Position numbers and translations under genes: made by a program. Below, one piece after another: positions 16,695-24,983 of a stretch of DNA of 64,000 bases. The notes below the pieces were generated by a model, which was not told the origin of the DNA, made no database searches, and was given only the letters and a program-made list of their open reading frames with translations. The DNA lies in contig NZ_JAVDBT010000016.1 in NCBI RefSeq assembly GCF_030848395.1, positions 29,250-93,249 of the forward strand. Reading direction: 5' to 3'. How positions within the stretch are numbered: position 1 is the stretch's first letter; each line of letters opens with the position of its first letter. The DNA comes from Pseudogemmobacter lacusdianii (GTDB lineage Bacteria; Pseudomonadota; Alphaproteobacteria; Rhodobacterales; Rhodobacteraceae).

Positions 16695-17260
16695 CAGTTG
16701 GCCTCCACTTTGGTGCTGCGCGGCAAGGCGGCAAGGCGCTTGTCGCAGGTCAGGATCACGTCAAAGCCCAAGGGGAAAAGCTTGCGATTGGCTTGGAAGG
16801 CGGCCGTCTCGGGCAGCGAAAGCCGCGCCTCCGCCGCGATCCCCGGCCCGGTCAATCTGGCCCCGGTCGCCGTCAGTTCCGGCATCTCGACGATCAGCGT
16901 GGCTGAGCGGTCGGGATAGGCAGGATCGCCGATTTTGAACTGGGTGACGGGGTGCAGATCCTCCCAAGCGCCAAGGGCGAACTGCGCCTCTTGTGCTGAG
17001 ACCAGCGGCGCGCCGCAGTGAAAGGCGATCCAACTGCGCAGATCAGCACAATCGTAGGCTCCGGCCAGATGCAGAGGGGTCGTCGCATCGGTCAGCGTCA
17101 AAAGCGTGACACCGGCGGCGACGGACAAGGGCGCAGGCGGCTCGGCGCCTAGCACGGTATGGATGCGACCCGGCCGCGCCATCGCTTCAAGCAAAGCGCG
17201 GAACGCATGGGCAGATTGCGGGGCGGGATCGGCGAAACCGCCGGTCAAGATTGCGGTCAT
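16694..17260 (-). CDS. phnH: C-P lyase core subunit PhnH
   Basis: PhnH is a small non-catalytic subunit of the PhnGHIJ core complex, with a PLP-transferase-like fold. This 188-residue protein has family features such as the N-terminal FADPAPQSAHAFRALLEAMA and the segment LTDATTPLHL. It overlaps phnG by 4 bp and phnI by one base. It acts in the cytoplasm. Confidence 0.92.
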   Translation of the reverse strand: MTAILTGGFADPAPQSAHAFRALLEAMARPGRIHTVLGAEPPAPLSVAAGVTLLTLTDATTPLHLAGAYDCADLRSWIAFHCGAPLVSAQEAQFALGAWEDLHPVTQFKIGDPAYPDRSATLIVEMPELTATGARLTGPGIAAEARLSLPETAAFQANRKLFPLGFDVILTCDKRLAALPRSTKVEAN

Positions 17261-17736
17261 TTATCCTCTCCGCGCATCAGGGTGAAGAATTCCACACGGG
17301 TCGCGGCGGCCTTTTCAGCCCGCAGATCGCGACGGGCCTTGGCCTCTTGGCGCAAGGGGGCCAACACCTCGGCCTCCAGCGCCGCAGCGCCTGTCGCTTG
17401 CAGCATCGCATCCAGAAGGGCGGCGCGCAAAGCGTGGGATTTGTCGCGGCCTTGCACGAAAGCATGGCCGACAGAGCCCGCCGCCAGCTTCACCGAGCAA
17501 CGGGTCACGGTCATCTCGCCAAGGTTAAAGGGCGCGCCGGTGCCACCCACCCTGCCCCGCACCATCACCGCGCCAATCTCAGGCGCGCGCAAAAGTTCAT
17601 GGGCGGGAAGCTTGGGCAGCAGTTCGGCCAGCCGCGCCGGCGAGGCCTTGGCCAGAACGGCCATCCACTCTTGCCGCGCGGCTTGAGCGGGGTCCGCAAG
17701 CGCGACCGTGTCAGGGGAGTTTTGCATCTGAGACAT
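17257..17736 (-). CDS. phnG: C-P lyase core subunit PhnG
   Basis: PhnG is the first gene of the phnGHIJKLN operon and encodes a 159-residue core subunit. Recognisable segments are the N-terminal ARQEWMAVLAKA and the central GGTGAPFNLGEMTVTRCSV, followed by GHAFVQGRDK, all typical of PhnG. Upstream, on the minus strand, lie a perfect 20-bp palindrome and a Pho-box-like site shared with the divergent phnF. That arrangement fits dual control by PhnF repression and phosphate starvation. Confidence 0.93.
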   Translation of the reverse strand: MSQMQNSPDTVALADPAQAARQEWMAVLAKASPARLAELLPKLPAHELLRAPEIGAVMVRGRVGGTGAPFNLGEMTVTRCSVKLAAGSVGHAFVQGRDKSHALRAALLDAMLQATGAAALEAEVLAPLRQEAKARRDLRAEKAAATRVEFFTLMRGEDK

Positions 17737-17759
17737 TTGTCCTCGACAAGATTTCGGAC

Positions 17760-17779
17760 TTGTCTAGATAACTAGACAA
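17760..17779. promoter_or_regulatory. Palindromic operator, probable PhnF binding site
   Basis: TTGTCTAGATAACTAGACAA is a perfect palindrome: 8-bp arms around ATAA. It lies 24 bp upstream of phnG and 67 bp upstream of phnF, and a related half-site (ACTATACAA) follows at once. GntR/HutC-type regulators such as PhnF bind short palindromes centred on TATA/TAGA-like cores. Assignment to PhnF is inferred from position. Confidence 0.7.
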
Positions 17780-17827
17780 CTATACAAATCCATAAAGGCC
17801 CGCCGCTTCGGCCTCAACGCTTTTGTT

Positions 17828-17845
17828 GTGAAATTTTGGTGACAG
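17828..17845 (-). promoter_or_regulatory. Pho-box-like site upstream of phnG
   Basis: Read on the minus strand the site is CTGTCAC-CAAA-ATTTCAC: the first half matches the Pho-box half-site fully and the second at 5 of 7. It lies 92 bp upstream of phnG and touches the phnF start codon, so PhoB binding could also hinder phnF expression. Confidence 0.5.
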
Positions 17846-18565
17846 ATGAGTCGCACTCCGATCTGGCAAAGCATCCATGCCACGCTTTCGGCCGAGATCG
17901 CCGAAGGGATCTACCCCCCCGGCACCCGCCTGCCGACCGAGGCCGAACTGGCCAGCCGCTTTGGCGTCAACCGCCACACCGTGCGCCATGCGCTGGCGGC
18001 TCTGGCTGAGGGAGGTTTGGTCAGCAGCCGCCGGGGTGCGGGGGTTTTCGTCACCGCAAGGCCAACAGATTACCCGCTGGGCCGCCGGGTGCGGTTTCAC
18101 CAAAACGTGGAAGCCACCGGGCGCACGCCCTCGCGCAGATTGACGCTGCTCGAGACCCGCCCGGCTTCGACAAAAGAGGCCGAGGCTTTGGCCTTGCCCC
18201 CAGCGGCCCCGGTGCATGTGGTTGAGGGCCTGTCGCTGGTTGATGGCCAGCCCGTCGCGCATTTCCGCTCGGTCCTTGATGCCGGGCGGTTCCCCGAGCT
18301 TTTGCGCCATCTGGCGCAGACCCCTTCCCTGACCGCCGCGCTTAAGGCTTGCGGGTTGGAGGATTACACCCGGAAGGAAACTCGGCTGACGGCGAAACTC
18401 GCCACCCCATTGCAAGCGCTGCATTTGCAACTGAAAGAGGGCGCGCCAATCCTGCGCTCGGTCGCGATCAATGCCGATGCGGCGGGGGTGCCGGTGGAAT
18501 ATGGGTCAACATGGTTTGCGGGGGATCGGGTGACCCTGACCGTCTCGCCCGAGGGGGCAGGCTGA
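17846..18565 (+). CDS. phnF: GntR/HutC-family phosphonate repressor PhnF
   Basis: This 239-residue regulator has an N-terminal winged helix-turn-helix (residues about 5-70, with TRLPTEAELASRFGVNRHTVRHAL) and a UTRA ligand-binding domain for the rest of its length. This architecture and the divergent position from phnG identify PhnF, which represses phn genes when no phosphonate-related ligand is bound. The probable operator is the palindrome at 17760-17779. It ends 20 bp before the convergent hexapeptide acetyltransferase gene. Confidence 0.92.
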   Translation: MSRTPIWQSIHATLSAEIAEGIYPPGTRLPTEAELASRFGVNRHTVRHALAALAEGGLVSSRRGAGVFVTARPTDYPLGRRVRFHQNVEATGRTPSRRLTLLETRPASTKEAEALALPPAAPVHVVEGLSLVDGQPVAHFRSVLDAGRFPELLRHLAQTPSLTAALKACGLEDYTRKETRLTAKLATPLQALHLQLKEGAPILRSVAINADAAGVPVEYGSTWFAGDRVTLTVSPEGAG

Positions 18566-18584
18566 CGGTCAGGGTGTGGCGGGA

Positions 18585-19202
18585 TTAGCCGCTGTATTTT
18601 TCCAAGAAAGCCTCGGCCTTCAGCTGACGGAAATCCGTCAAAGCCGCCTGCAGGCGGGTGTGATCCCACTCCCACCACGCCAAGGCCAGCATCCGCTCGG
18701 CCACGTTGGGGGTAAAGCGCGCCCGGATCGGCACCGCTGGAACGCCTGCCATAATCATATAGGGCGGCACATCCTTGGTGACGATCGCGCCCGAGGCAAT
18801 GACCGCGCCGGTGCCGATGGTGACATCGGGCTTCACGATCACCCCATGCCCCAGCCAAGTGTCCACGCCAATCACCGTGCGGCGGCTGCTGCGACGGGCG
18901 AAGAACTCTGCGTCATCCGCCTCGCCTTCCCAATAATAGGAGGAGCGATAAAGGAAGTGGTGCAGGCTGGCGTGATCCATCGGATGATCGGTCGGCCCGA
19001 TCCGGCACATCGAGGCGATATTGGCGAATTTGCCGATATGGCTGTTGGCGATATCGCAAAGCCGGCCGCAATAGGCGTAATCGTCAAAGCGGCTGTTCAG
19101 GATCACGCTCTGCTCGCCAAGCTCGACCCAAGCGCCGCAGCTGGAATTCTCCAGCTGCACGCCCGGATGGATCAAGGGCTGATCTGAGGATAATTTGGTC
19201 AT
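18585..19202 (-). CDS. Hexapeptide-repeat acetyltransferase of phosphonate loci
   Basis: I chose ATG 19202 (MTKLSSDQPLIHPG), which overlaps the phnE2 stop by 4 bp and gives 205 residues; upstream codons look non-homologous. The protein is a left-handed beta-helix acyltransferase of the chloramphenicol/virginiamycin acetyltransferase class, with hexad runs such as IGVDTWLGHGVIVKPDVTIGTGAVI and a catalytic-type His (DHPMDHAS). Members of this family recur in phn operons, sometimes annotated as phosphonate metabolism transferases. It may acetylate aminoalkylphosphonates as PhnO does; the substrate is inferred. Confidence 0.8.
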   Translation of the reverse strand: MTKLSSDQPLIHPGVQLENSSCGAWVELGEQSVILNSRFDDYAYCGRLCDIANSHIGKFANIASMCRIGPTDHPMDHASLHHFLYRSSYYWEGEADDAEFFARRSSRRTVIGVDTWLGHGVIVKPDVTIGTGAVIASGAIVTKDVPPYMIMAGVPAVPIRARFTPNVAERMLALAWWEWDHTRLQAALTDFRQLKAEAFLEKYSG

Positions 19203-20539
19203 GCGTTGCCCTTGATCAATTTGCGGCGCAACCAGCCCGAGAAGCTGTCCATCGCCATCACGGTCAGCACGATCAAGACCATGTAATAGGCCACATCTTC
19301 CCAATCTTTCTGGGTCTGGATCGCTTGCGTCAGCAAAAGGCCGATGCCGCCGCCAACGATTGCGCCGATCACGGTGGCGCCACGGGTGTTGGATTCAAGG
19401 AAGTACAGCACTTGGCTCAAAAGCACCGGAGCGACCTGCGGCAGCACGCCGAAGCGGGCACGTTGCACAGTATTGGCGCCGGTAGAGCGGATGCCCTCGA
19501 CCTGCTTTTCGTCAATGTTTTCCAACGCTTCCGAGAAGGTCTTACCAAAGCTGCCAGTGTCGGTCAGCAAGATCGCCAAAGCCCCGGTCATCGGCCCCGG
19601 ACCAAAGGCACGGGCCAGCACGATGGTCCAGATCAAGCCATCAACGCCGCGGATGAAGTCAAACACCCGGCGCAGCGCAAAGCGCAGGCTGGCAAAGGGC
19701 ATCATGTTGCGTGCAGCCATAAAGGCCAAAGGCAAGGCCACAAGGGCAGCGCCAAAGGTGCCAAGGAAGGCCATCAGCACGGTCTCGAACATCGCCCAAG
19801 CGACATCCCCGTGCCGCCACATCGAATTGGTCCAGAAGTCGTGCAACACGGCCGAAATGTTCGACCGCTCCGCCTCGACCCGCTCTCCCCAAAGCACCGA
19901 GGCGGCGATCTCAGGCCAGCTCATATAGTGGAACGGGCTTTCGATGCCGAAGAAGAACAAAGCCCAGCCTGCTTGATACTTGAGGGTCTCGGCCTTGGCG
20001 CGGGTGTAGGAGAACCGCCCGGCATCGGTGGTGACGCTGACGCGGGACTCGCTGGCGCTGATCCACTCGGGCAGCGGCTGCGGCGCATCAAGCGTCACCC
20101 CATCCGCCGTCTGGGTGATCACGATATCGCCGTAGCCCGGCACCTCATAGCGCGCGCCACCGTCGAAATAGGTGATCAAATGGCCATTCCCAAGGTCAAC
20201 CTTGGTGCCATCGCTGGTCTCGCTGACCCATTCGGGCAGATAGCCCGCCGGATAGGTGCCCTTGCCCTCACCATCGATGGCAATGCTTACCACGCCCGAG
20301 CGGTTGTTGCGGGTGACATGGGTCTTATGCTGCCAGAAGTCCGACATCAGGATGGCGGCATTGTCCATCCGCGCGCGGCTTGCCAGCCCCGGCAGATCAA
20401 AGGCCATTGCGCTATAGATCAGATAGGCCAGCACGATCAGCGGCAAGAGCATCGCCTTCATCTTGCGCCGGGCAAATTGTGCGGTGACGCTTTGGGCAAG
20501 GCTTGGGGAAACCGAAGGGTTCAGGGTGGTGGTGGTCAT
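19199..20539 (-). CDS. phnE: Phosphonate ABC transporter permease PhnE2
   Basis: This is the second of two PhnE permeases. At 446 residues it is much longer than its partner because a roughly 170-residue soluble, probably periplasmic segment (about 60-225) sits between the first membrane segment and the conserved permease core. The core has the EAA-type loop near GIRSTGANTVQRARFGVLPQV. Long PhnE2 forms are known in rhizobia and relatives. It begins 3 bases after phnE1 and is coupled to the acetyltransferase gene by a 4-bp overlap. Confidence 0.9.
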   Translation of the reverse strand: MTTTTLNPSVSPSLAQSVTAQFARRKMKAMLLPLIVLAYLIYSAMAFDLPGLASRARMDNAAILMSDFWQHKTHVTRNNRSGVVSIAIDGEGKGTYPAGYLPEWVSETSDGTKVDLGNGHLITYFDGGARYEVPGYGDIVITQTADGVTLDAPQPLPEWISASESRVSVTTDAGRFSYTRAKAETLKYQAGWALFFFGIESPFHYMSWPEIAASVLWGERVEAERSNISAVLHDFWTNSMWRHGDVAWAMFETVLMAFLGTFGAALVALPLAFMAARNMMPFASLRFALRRVFDFIRGVDGLIWTIVLARAFGPGPMTGALAILLTDTGSFGKTFSEALENIDEKQVEGIRSTGANTVQRARFGVLPQVAPVLLSQVLYFLESNTRGATVIGAIVGGGIGLLLTQAIQTQKDWEDVAYYMVLIVLTVMAMDSFSGWLRRKLIKGNA

Positions 20540-20542
20540 GAT

Positions 20543-21418
20543 TTATCCCTTTACCAGACGCGCGCGGGCATTGTCGGACAGGCGGTCAATCACCGCGATG
20601 GCAAGGAAGAGCAGCAAGAAGATCGCAACCACTTGATCGTAGCGGCCAAGGCCCCATTGCATGGCGATCTTTAGATCATAACCAATGCCGCCCGAACCCA
20701 CGAAGCCAAGGATCGCCGAGGCGCGGACGTTGATCTCAAGCCGCATCAAGCCATAGGACAGCCAGTTCGGTGCGACCTGCGGCAAGATGCCAAGCCCCAT
20801 CCGCTGCATCCAATTGGCCCCGACCGAGGTCAGCCCTTCGACGGGCTTCATGTCGGAATTCTCAGCCGCTTCGGAGAAAAGCTTGCCCAAAGCCCCGGTG
20901 GTGTGAATGGCAATGGCGATGACCGCAGGCACCGGGCCAGGGCCAAGGATATAGATCAAGATCAATGCGATCACGATCTCAGGCACAGCGCGGCTGGCAT
21001 CCATGATACGGCGCAAAACCGGCGTCAGGCGCGGCCAAGGCGAAAGGCCGGGCGAGGACAAAAGCGCCATAATCACGGCCAGCGCGCCGCCAATCAGGGT
21101 GGATACCGCTGCAATATTCAGCGTCTCGATCAGCGAGGGCAGATAGGACCAGAAAAGGCCCGGCAGATTGGCGCGCTTTTCCCAAGCCTCGGCCACCACT
21201 TCAGAAGGAAAGGCAAAGACCATCGGCAGGCCCGAGAAGAACCCTCCGGCGTTGCGCTCTTCGGCCAGATGAAAGCCCGAGGCCATCGTGGCGATGAAGA
21301 ACACCAAAAGGATCGTGCCATAGAGCCGGCGGCGCCGGGTCAATTCCATGTAATGCGCAGCCGGATCGTCGGCTTTCGGTCTTGGTCCCGGCTCAGGCCC
21401 GAAGGCGATATCTACCAT
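20543..21418 (-). CDS. phnE: Phosphonate ABC transporter permease PhnE1
   Basis: This 291-residue inner-membrane permease forms the channel with PhnE2. It shows an N-terminal membrane segment at about 34-52, several further segments, and the EAA-type loop VEGLTSVGANWMQRMGLGILPQV. It follows phnD after an 85-bp gap that contains a stem-loop and T-run, so its expression is probably set below that of the binding protein. Confidence 0.92.
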   Translation of the reverse strand: MVDIAFGPEPGPRPKADDPAAHYMELTRRRRLYGTILLVFFIATMASGFHLAEERNAGGFFSGLPMVFAFPSEVVAEAWEKRANLPGLFWSYLPSLIETLNIAAVSTLIGGALAVIMALLSSPGLSPWPRLTPVLRRIMDASRAVPEIVIALILIYILGPGPVPAVIAIAIHTTGALGKLFSEAAENSDMKPVEGLTSVGANWMQRMGLGILPQVAPNWLSYGLMRLEINVRASAILGFVGSGGIGYDLKIAMQWGLGRYDQVVAIFLLLFLAIAVIDRLSDNARARLVKG

Positions 21419-21456
21419 GAAGGCTCTCCTTGCCCGGCCAGGGCCGTAGGCATGTA

Positions 21457-21490
21457 AAAAAGCGCCGCGCCCCTTGGGGACACGGCGCTC
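21457..21490 (-). terminator. Attenuating stem-loop between phnD and phnE1
   Basis: On the minus strand AGCGCCG ... CGGCGCT pair (7 bp), and CCCC/GGGG inside add to the stem; the hairpin is followed directly by TTTTTT. This has the form of an intrinsic terminator placed inside the operon, 13 bp after the phnD stop. It would give more binding protein than permease. Confidence 0.75.
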
Positions 21491-21503
21491 TTAGGCTGGG
21501 AAA

Positions 21504-22403
21504 TTATTGGCTGGCTTCTTGCAGCTTGCGTGCGGCGATCACGCCCAGATATTCGTCGTGGCCAACCTCGACGAAGTCCTTGGCTTCACCGGCAGCAACG
21601 CTATAGGCGCAGGCCTTGTCGGTCTCGTGCAGGTCAGCGGTCAGTTGGGTGACTTTGGCCTTCACGTCTTCCGGAAGTGCCTTGCGGACAACCATCGGGC
21701 CTTCCGGGATCAGCTTGGACTTCCAGATCTCTACGAGATCATTCATCTCGACCAGACCGGAATCCGCGGCTTTGCGGAAGGCGCCCGAGTTGTAGCCGTC
21801 TTCCCAGTTGCCCAGACCATCGGCCCAGCTGACGCCTGCGTCCACATCGCCATTGGCGACAGCAACGATGGTCTGCTCATGGCCGCCCGAGAATTTCACT
21901 TCCGAGAAGAATTCTTCAAGGTTGCCAAGGGTTTCGGTCAGTTCAGCTGCCGGCACCAGATAGCCCGAGGTCGAATTCGGCTCGGCGAAGGCAAAGCCTT
22001 TGCCTTTGGCCTCTTCGATCGAGGTGATGCCCGAGTCTTTATGGGCAAAGCCGAAGGCGTAGTAGCCGGTCGAGCCGTCCATGTTTTGCTTGGTCAACTT
22101 CACTTCAACGGCTTCAGCGTCGGTCAGGTAGATTTTGGCATAGCCCGAAGCGCCCAGCCAAGCCATGTCCAAGGTGCCGCCCAAGAGGCCCTGGATCACG
22201 CCGTCATAATCGGCGGGGGTGAAGACCTTGACCGGCACACCCAGCTCTTTTTCAATCGCCACGCGGTAGCATTCGCTCGAGGTCATGCGGTCTTGCGCAT
22301 TCTCGCCGCCAAGGATGCCGATGTTGAAGCCGGTGATGCCTTGCGCCGAAGCAGCCGAGGTCAGCGCGGTGGTGGCCGCAAGGGCCAGAACGATCTGTTT
22401 CAT
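21504..22403 (-). CDS. phnD: Phosphonate-binding periplasmic protein PhnD
   Basis: PhnD captures phosphonates (and often phosphate or phosphite) in the periplasm for the PhnCE importer. The 299-residue protein has a Sec signal peptide ending near residue 20 (ASA-Q) and the family's N-terminal and hinge segments: NIGILGGENAQD, WLGASGYAKIY and the Ser/Thr-rich ligand loop EPNSTSGYLVP. It is the second gene of the operon, after phnC. An attenuator follows it. Confidence 0.93.
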   Translation of the reverse strand: MKQIVLALAATTALTSAASAQGITGFNIGILGGENAQDRMTSSECYRVAIEKELGVPVKVFTPADYDGVIQGLLGGTLDMAWLGASGYAKIYLTDAEAVEVKLTKQNMDGSTGYYAFGFAHKDSGITSIEEAKGKGFAFAEPNSTSGYLVPAAELTETLGNLEEFFSEVKFSGGHEQTIVAVANGDVDAGVSWADGLGNWEDGYNSGAFRKAADSGLVEMNDLVEIWKSKLIPEGPMVVRKALPEDVKAKVTQLTADLHETDKACAYSVAAGEAKDFVEVGHDEYLGVIAARKLQEASQ

Positions 22404-22469
22404 AACGTCTCCGTCGGTGGAAAAAGGCCGCCCCCCCCGTTCCGGGGCAAGGCGGGCCGGGGGAAAGGG

Positions 22470-23288
22470 TTAAGCCATCATCTGATCGGCATAGGCCTGA
22501 TCGGGGATGTGATCTTGCGGGATCGAGGTCGAGGTCGCGGCCTCGTTAAAGCTCTCATCCGCGCCATAGATGTCGCGGGCCACGCCGGTCGAAAGTTGCG
22601 ACGGCACGCCGTCAAACACGATGCGACCATCGCGCATGCCGATCACCCGGTCGCAATAGCGCCGCGCAGTGTCCAAAGTGTGCAGGTTGGCGATGACCAT
22701 CCGCCCGTCTTCGGTGTTGATCCGCTTCAGCGTGTCCATCACCACTTGGGCGTTCATCGGGTCAAGCGAGGCAATCGGTTCATCAGCAAGGATGATCTTG
22801 GGGTCTTGCATCAGCGCCCGCGCAATCGCCACGCGCTGCTGCTGCCCGCCCGACAGAGCCTCGGCCCGCTTCGGGGCCTGCTCGGCGATGCCCAGCCGGT
22901 CAAGGATCTCAAGCGCGCGCAAGATATCGCTGCGGGGCCAGAGGTTGAAGAAAGTGGTCAAGGTCGAACGGCGATTGAGCAGCCCATGCAGCACGTTCGA
23001 GGCCACATCCAAGCGTGGCACCAGATTGAACTGCTGGAAGATCATCGCGCATTGGCTTTGCCATTCGCGGCGCTGCGCGCCTTGCAGGGCAAGGATGTTC
23101 TGGCCATCCACCTCAATCGCACCCGAGCTGGCATCGGTCAGCCGGTTCATCATCCGCAGAACGGTCGACTTGCCCGCACCCGAGCGCCCGATGATCCCGA
23201 CAAAGGCCGGCCCGTCAATGCGGAAGTTGATCTGATCCACCGCAGTGCGGTTGCCGAAAATCTTGGTGACGTTCTGAACGCGAAGCAA
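22470..23288 (-). CDS. phnC: Phosphonate ABC transporter ATP-binding protein PhnC
   Basis: PhnC hydrolyses ATP to drive phosphonate import. The 272-residue protein has Walker [10 protein letters not shown] (about 35-43), signature [15 protein letters not shown], Walker B KIILADEP and the PhnC-typical [14 protein letters not shown]. The start appears to be TTG at 23288, with GGGAGA nearby; no in-frame ATG or GTG fits the family start better. It is the first gene of phnCDE1E2 and has a good Pho-box match 65 bp upstream. Confidence 0.92.
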   Translation of the reverse strand: MLRVQNVTKIFGNRTAVDQINFRIDGPAFVGIIGRSGAGKSTVLRMMNRLTDASSGAIEVDGQNILALQGAQRREWQSQCAMIFQQFNLVPRLDVASNVLHGLLNRRSTLTTFFNLWPRSDILRALEILDRLGIAEQAPKRAEALSGGQQQRVAIARALMQDPKIILADEPIASLDPMNAQVVMDTLKRINTEDGRMVIANLHTLDTARRYCDRVIGMRDGRIVFDGVPSQLSTGVARDIYGADESFNEAATSTSIPQDHIPDQAYADQMMA

Positions 23289-23352
23289 AAGCCATCTCCC
23301 ACAGGTCTAGGTGGGGGATAACGGCGACACATCACAGCCGATGTTCAGTTCG

Positions 23353-23370
23353 GTGACGTTTTTATGATAA
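23353..23370 (-). promoter_or_regulatory. Pho box upstream of phnC
   Basis: The minus strand reads TTATCAT-AAAA-ACGTCAC: two 7-bp half-sites 11 bp apart with an A-only spacer, matching the alphaproteobacterial pattern CTGTCAT-(A/T)4-CYGTCAY at 11 of 14 half-site positions. It lies 65 bp upstream of the phnC start. PhoB activation under phosphate limitation is the expected function. Confidence 0.65.
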
Positions 23371-23424
23371 TGCAAGAGGGCTGAGCCATAGCGATCGCCC
23401 TGCCCCGCGCCTGCTGTAGCTTGA

Positions 23425-24981
23425 TTATACCCGGTCCGGCGACTTTCGGATCACCTTGCCTGAGGCGGAGAACCGGGTCGGAGAGGTCGGCGTCAGCACA
23501 ATCCGACAGGGCGCGCCGAAGGCTTGGAACACGGCGGCCTCCAAGCCCTTTACCTCAGGCTCGGCCGCCGCTGTGCTGTGAAGATAAATCACCAATGCTG
23601 CGCGGCCGTCGGGGCCTTCTTCCAGAACCGACACCACGTCTTTGCTTGTGCAGCCGGTCGTTTCGCGCAGCAATTGGTCGATATCATCAAGGTTGATCAT
23701 CCGTCCATTCACCTTGGCCGCATGATCGCCTCGACCAACGACGAAGAGCTGCTGGCTGCGGAGAAACCCGATATCCCCGGTGTCATAGAGCGGCTGGGCG
23801 GTTTTCGGATGGGCAAAGGTTGCAAGGCCCGTGGCCAAGCTTGGGGCCGAGACGCAGATGCGCCCCGCCTGCCCCTCTGCGCACAGCTGACCTTCAGGGT
23901 CGACGATCGAAACATCGACCCCCGGCAAGGGCGCGCCGCAATCAAGATAGCCGCCCCCATTATCGGTGCAAATGCCTTCCCGGATGCCACTGCCGATGCT
24001 GACACCAAGACCCAGCTCGGCCATACCATAGCTTGGGTGGATCACCCCTTCGCGGCCCCCCAAACCGAAGCGAGCGATAAACTCTTGCAAGACCTGCGCC
24101 TTGATAGGCTCGGCCCCAACACCAATGACACGCAGCTTTGCAAGCGCGGGCAGTGGGCGGTTCTCGGCCTGCTGGCGCCGGCTGCACAGCTCTAGCCCGA
24201 AGGGCGGCACATAGGTGATGCTGGCACCAGTCCGCGCGCAAAGGTCTAGCCAGTCCAGCGGCGCCCGCAGGAAGGCACGTGGCGAAAGCAGATGCAACTC
24301 GATCCCGCTATAGACCGAGCAGAGCAGCATCCCCACAAAGCCCATGTCATGCGCCAACGGCAGCCAAGAAAGGGCGCAATCGGAGGGGCCAACCTGCAAG
24401 CGCGTACAAAGGGCGCGGACGGCATGGTCCAGCGCAGAATGCCCAAGCGCGATCGCCTTTGGCTGCGAGGTCGTGCCAGAGGTGAACTGGATAACCGCCA
24501 GATCAGCGGCTTCGTGTTGGCGCGGTACAAAGGCCGTGGCCTCTGTCTCATCCAGAAGGCTTTGCGATGCGACCAGCTGAACCGAGGCTACAAGCGCAGA
24601 GCCGCGCACCATCTCAAGAATGTCGTCATCGGCGATCAGAAGATCCGCCTTGGCCGCCGCAAGATACTGCGCAAGCCGCTGAACCTCGGCCATGCGGTCC
24701 TTGCGCGGATGCGGCTCGGCCAGATTACAAGGCGTGCAACCTGCCGCCTGCACCGCAAAAAAGAGGGTGACAAAGTCAGCATCATTGCGCGCGATCAGGG
24801 CAACCCGCGCCTGCCGCGGCAGATCAAGCGACACCAAGAGATTGGCCGCCTGCTCAGCTTTACGCTGCAATCTCGCATAGCTGAGCTTCACGCCCGGCTC
24901 GGTCGGACGGTCGTAGAAGGTGATCCCCGTCGCGGTCTGCGCCGCACGGCAAAGCGCCTGAAAGGCGGTTTCGGCCCCCAT
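23425..24981 (-). CDS. Fatty-acyl-AMP ligase-like adenylating enzyme
   Basis: I chose ATG 24981 (MGAETAFQALCRA), 4 bases after the P450 stop, giving 518 residues. It is an ANL-superfamily enzyme: FTSGTTSQPKA (166-176), YGMAE (318-322), TGD (401-403), VGRGDH (415-420) and the C-terminal catalytic Lys in SGKVIRK (K509). The stretch WLPLAHDMGFVG (206-217) and the SPRAFLRAPLDW segment are typical of fatty-acyl-AMP ligases, which load acids onto carrier proteins rather than CoA. The adjacent ACP gene fits. Substrate is unknown; an amino acid or aryl acid is possible. Confidence 0.82.
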   Translation of the reverse strand: MGAETAFQALCRAAQTATGITFYDRPTEPGVKLSYARLQRKAEQAANLLVSLDLPRQARVALIARNDADFVTLFFAVQAAGCTPCNLAEPHPRKDRMAEVQRLAQYLAAAKADLLIADDDILEMVRGSALVASVQLVASQSLLDETEATAFVPRQHEAADLAVIQFTSGTTSQPKAIALGHSALDHAVRALCTRLQVGPSDCALSWLPLAHDMGFVGMLLCSVYSGIELHLLSPRAFLRAPLDWLDLCARTGASITYVPPFGLELCSRRQQAENRPLPALAKLRVIGVGAEPIKAQVLQEFIARFGLGGREGVIHPSYGMAELGLGVSIGSGIREGICTDNGGGYLDCGAPLPGVDVSIVDPEGQLCAEGQAGRICVSAPSLATGLATFAHPKTAQPLYDTGDIGFLRSQQLFVVGRGDHAAKVNGRMINLDDIDQLLRETTGCTSKDVVSVLEEGPDGRAALVIYLHSTAAAEPEVKGLEAAVFQAFGAPCRIVLTPTSPTRFSASGKVIRKSPDRV

Positions 24982-24983
24982 CG

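Noticed and set aside
23300..23316. Second PhnF operator upstream of phnC
   Set aside because: GGTCTAGG resembles one arm of the 17760 palindrome but the opposite arm is missing, so it was not listed.
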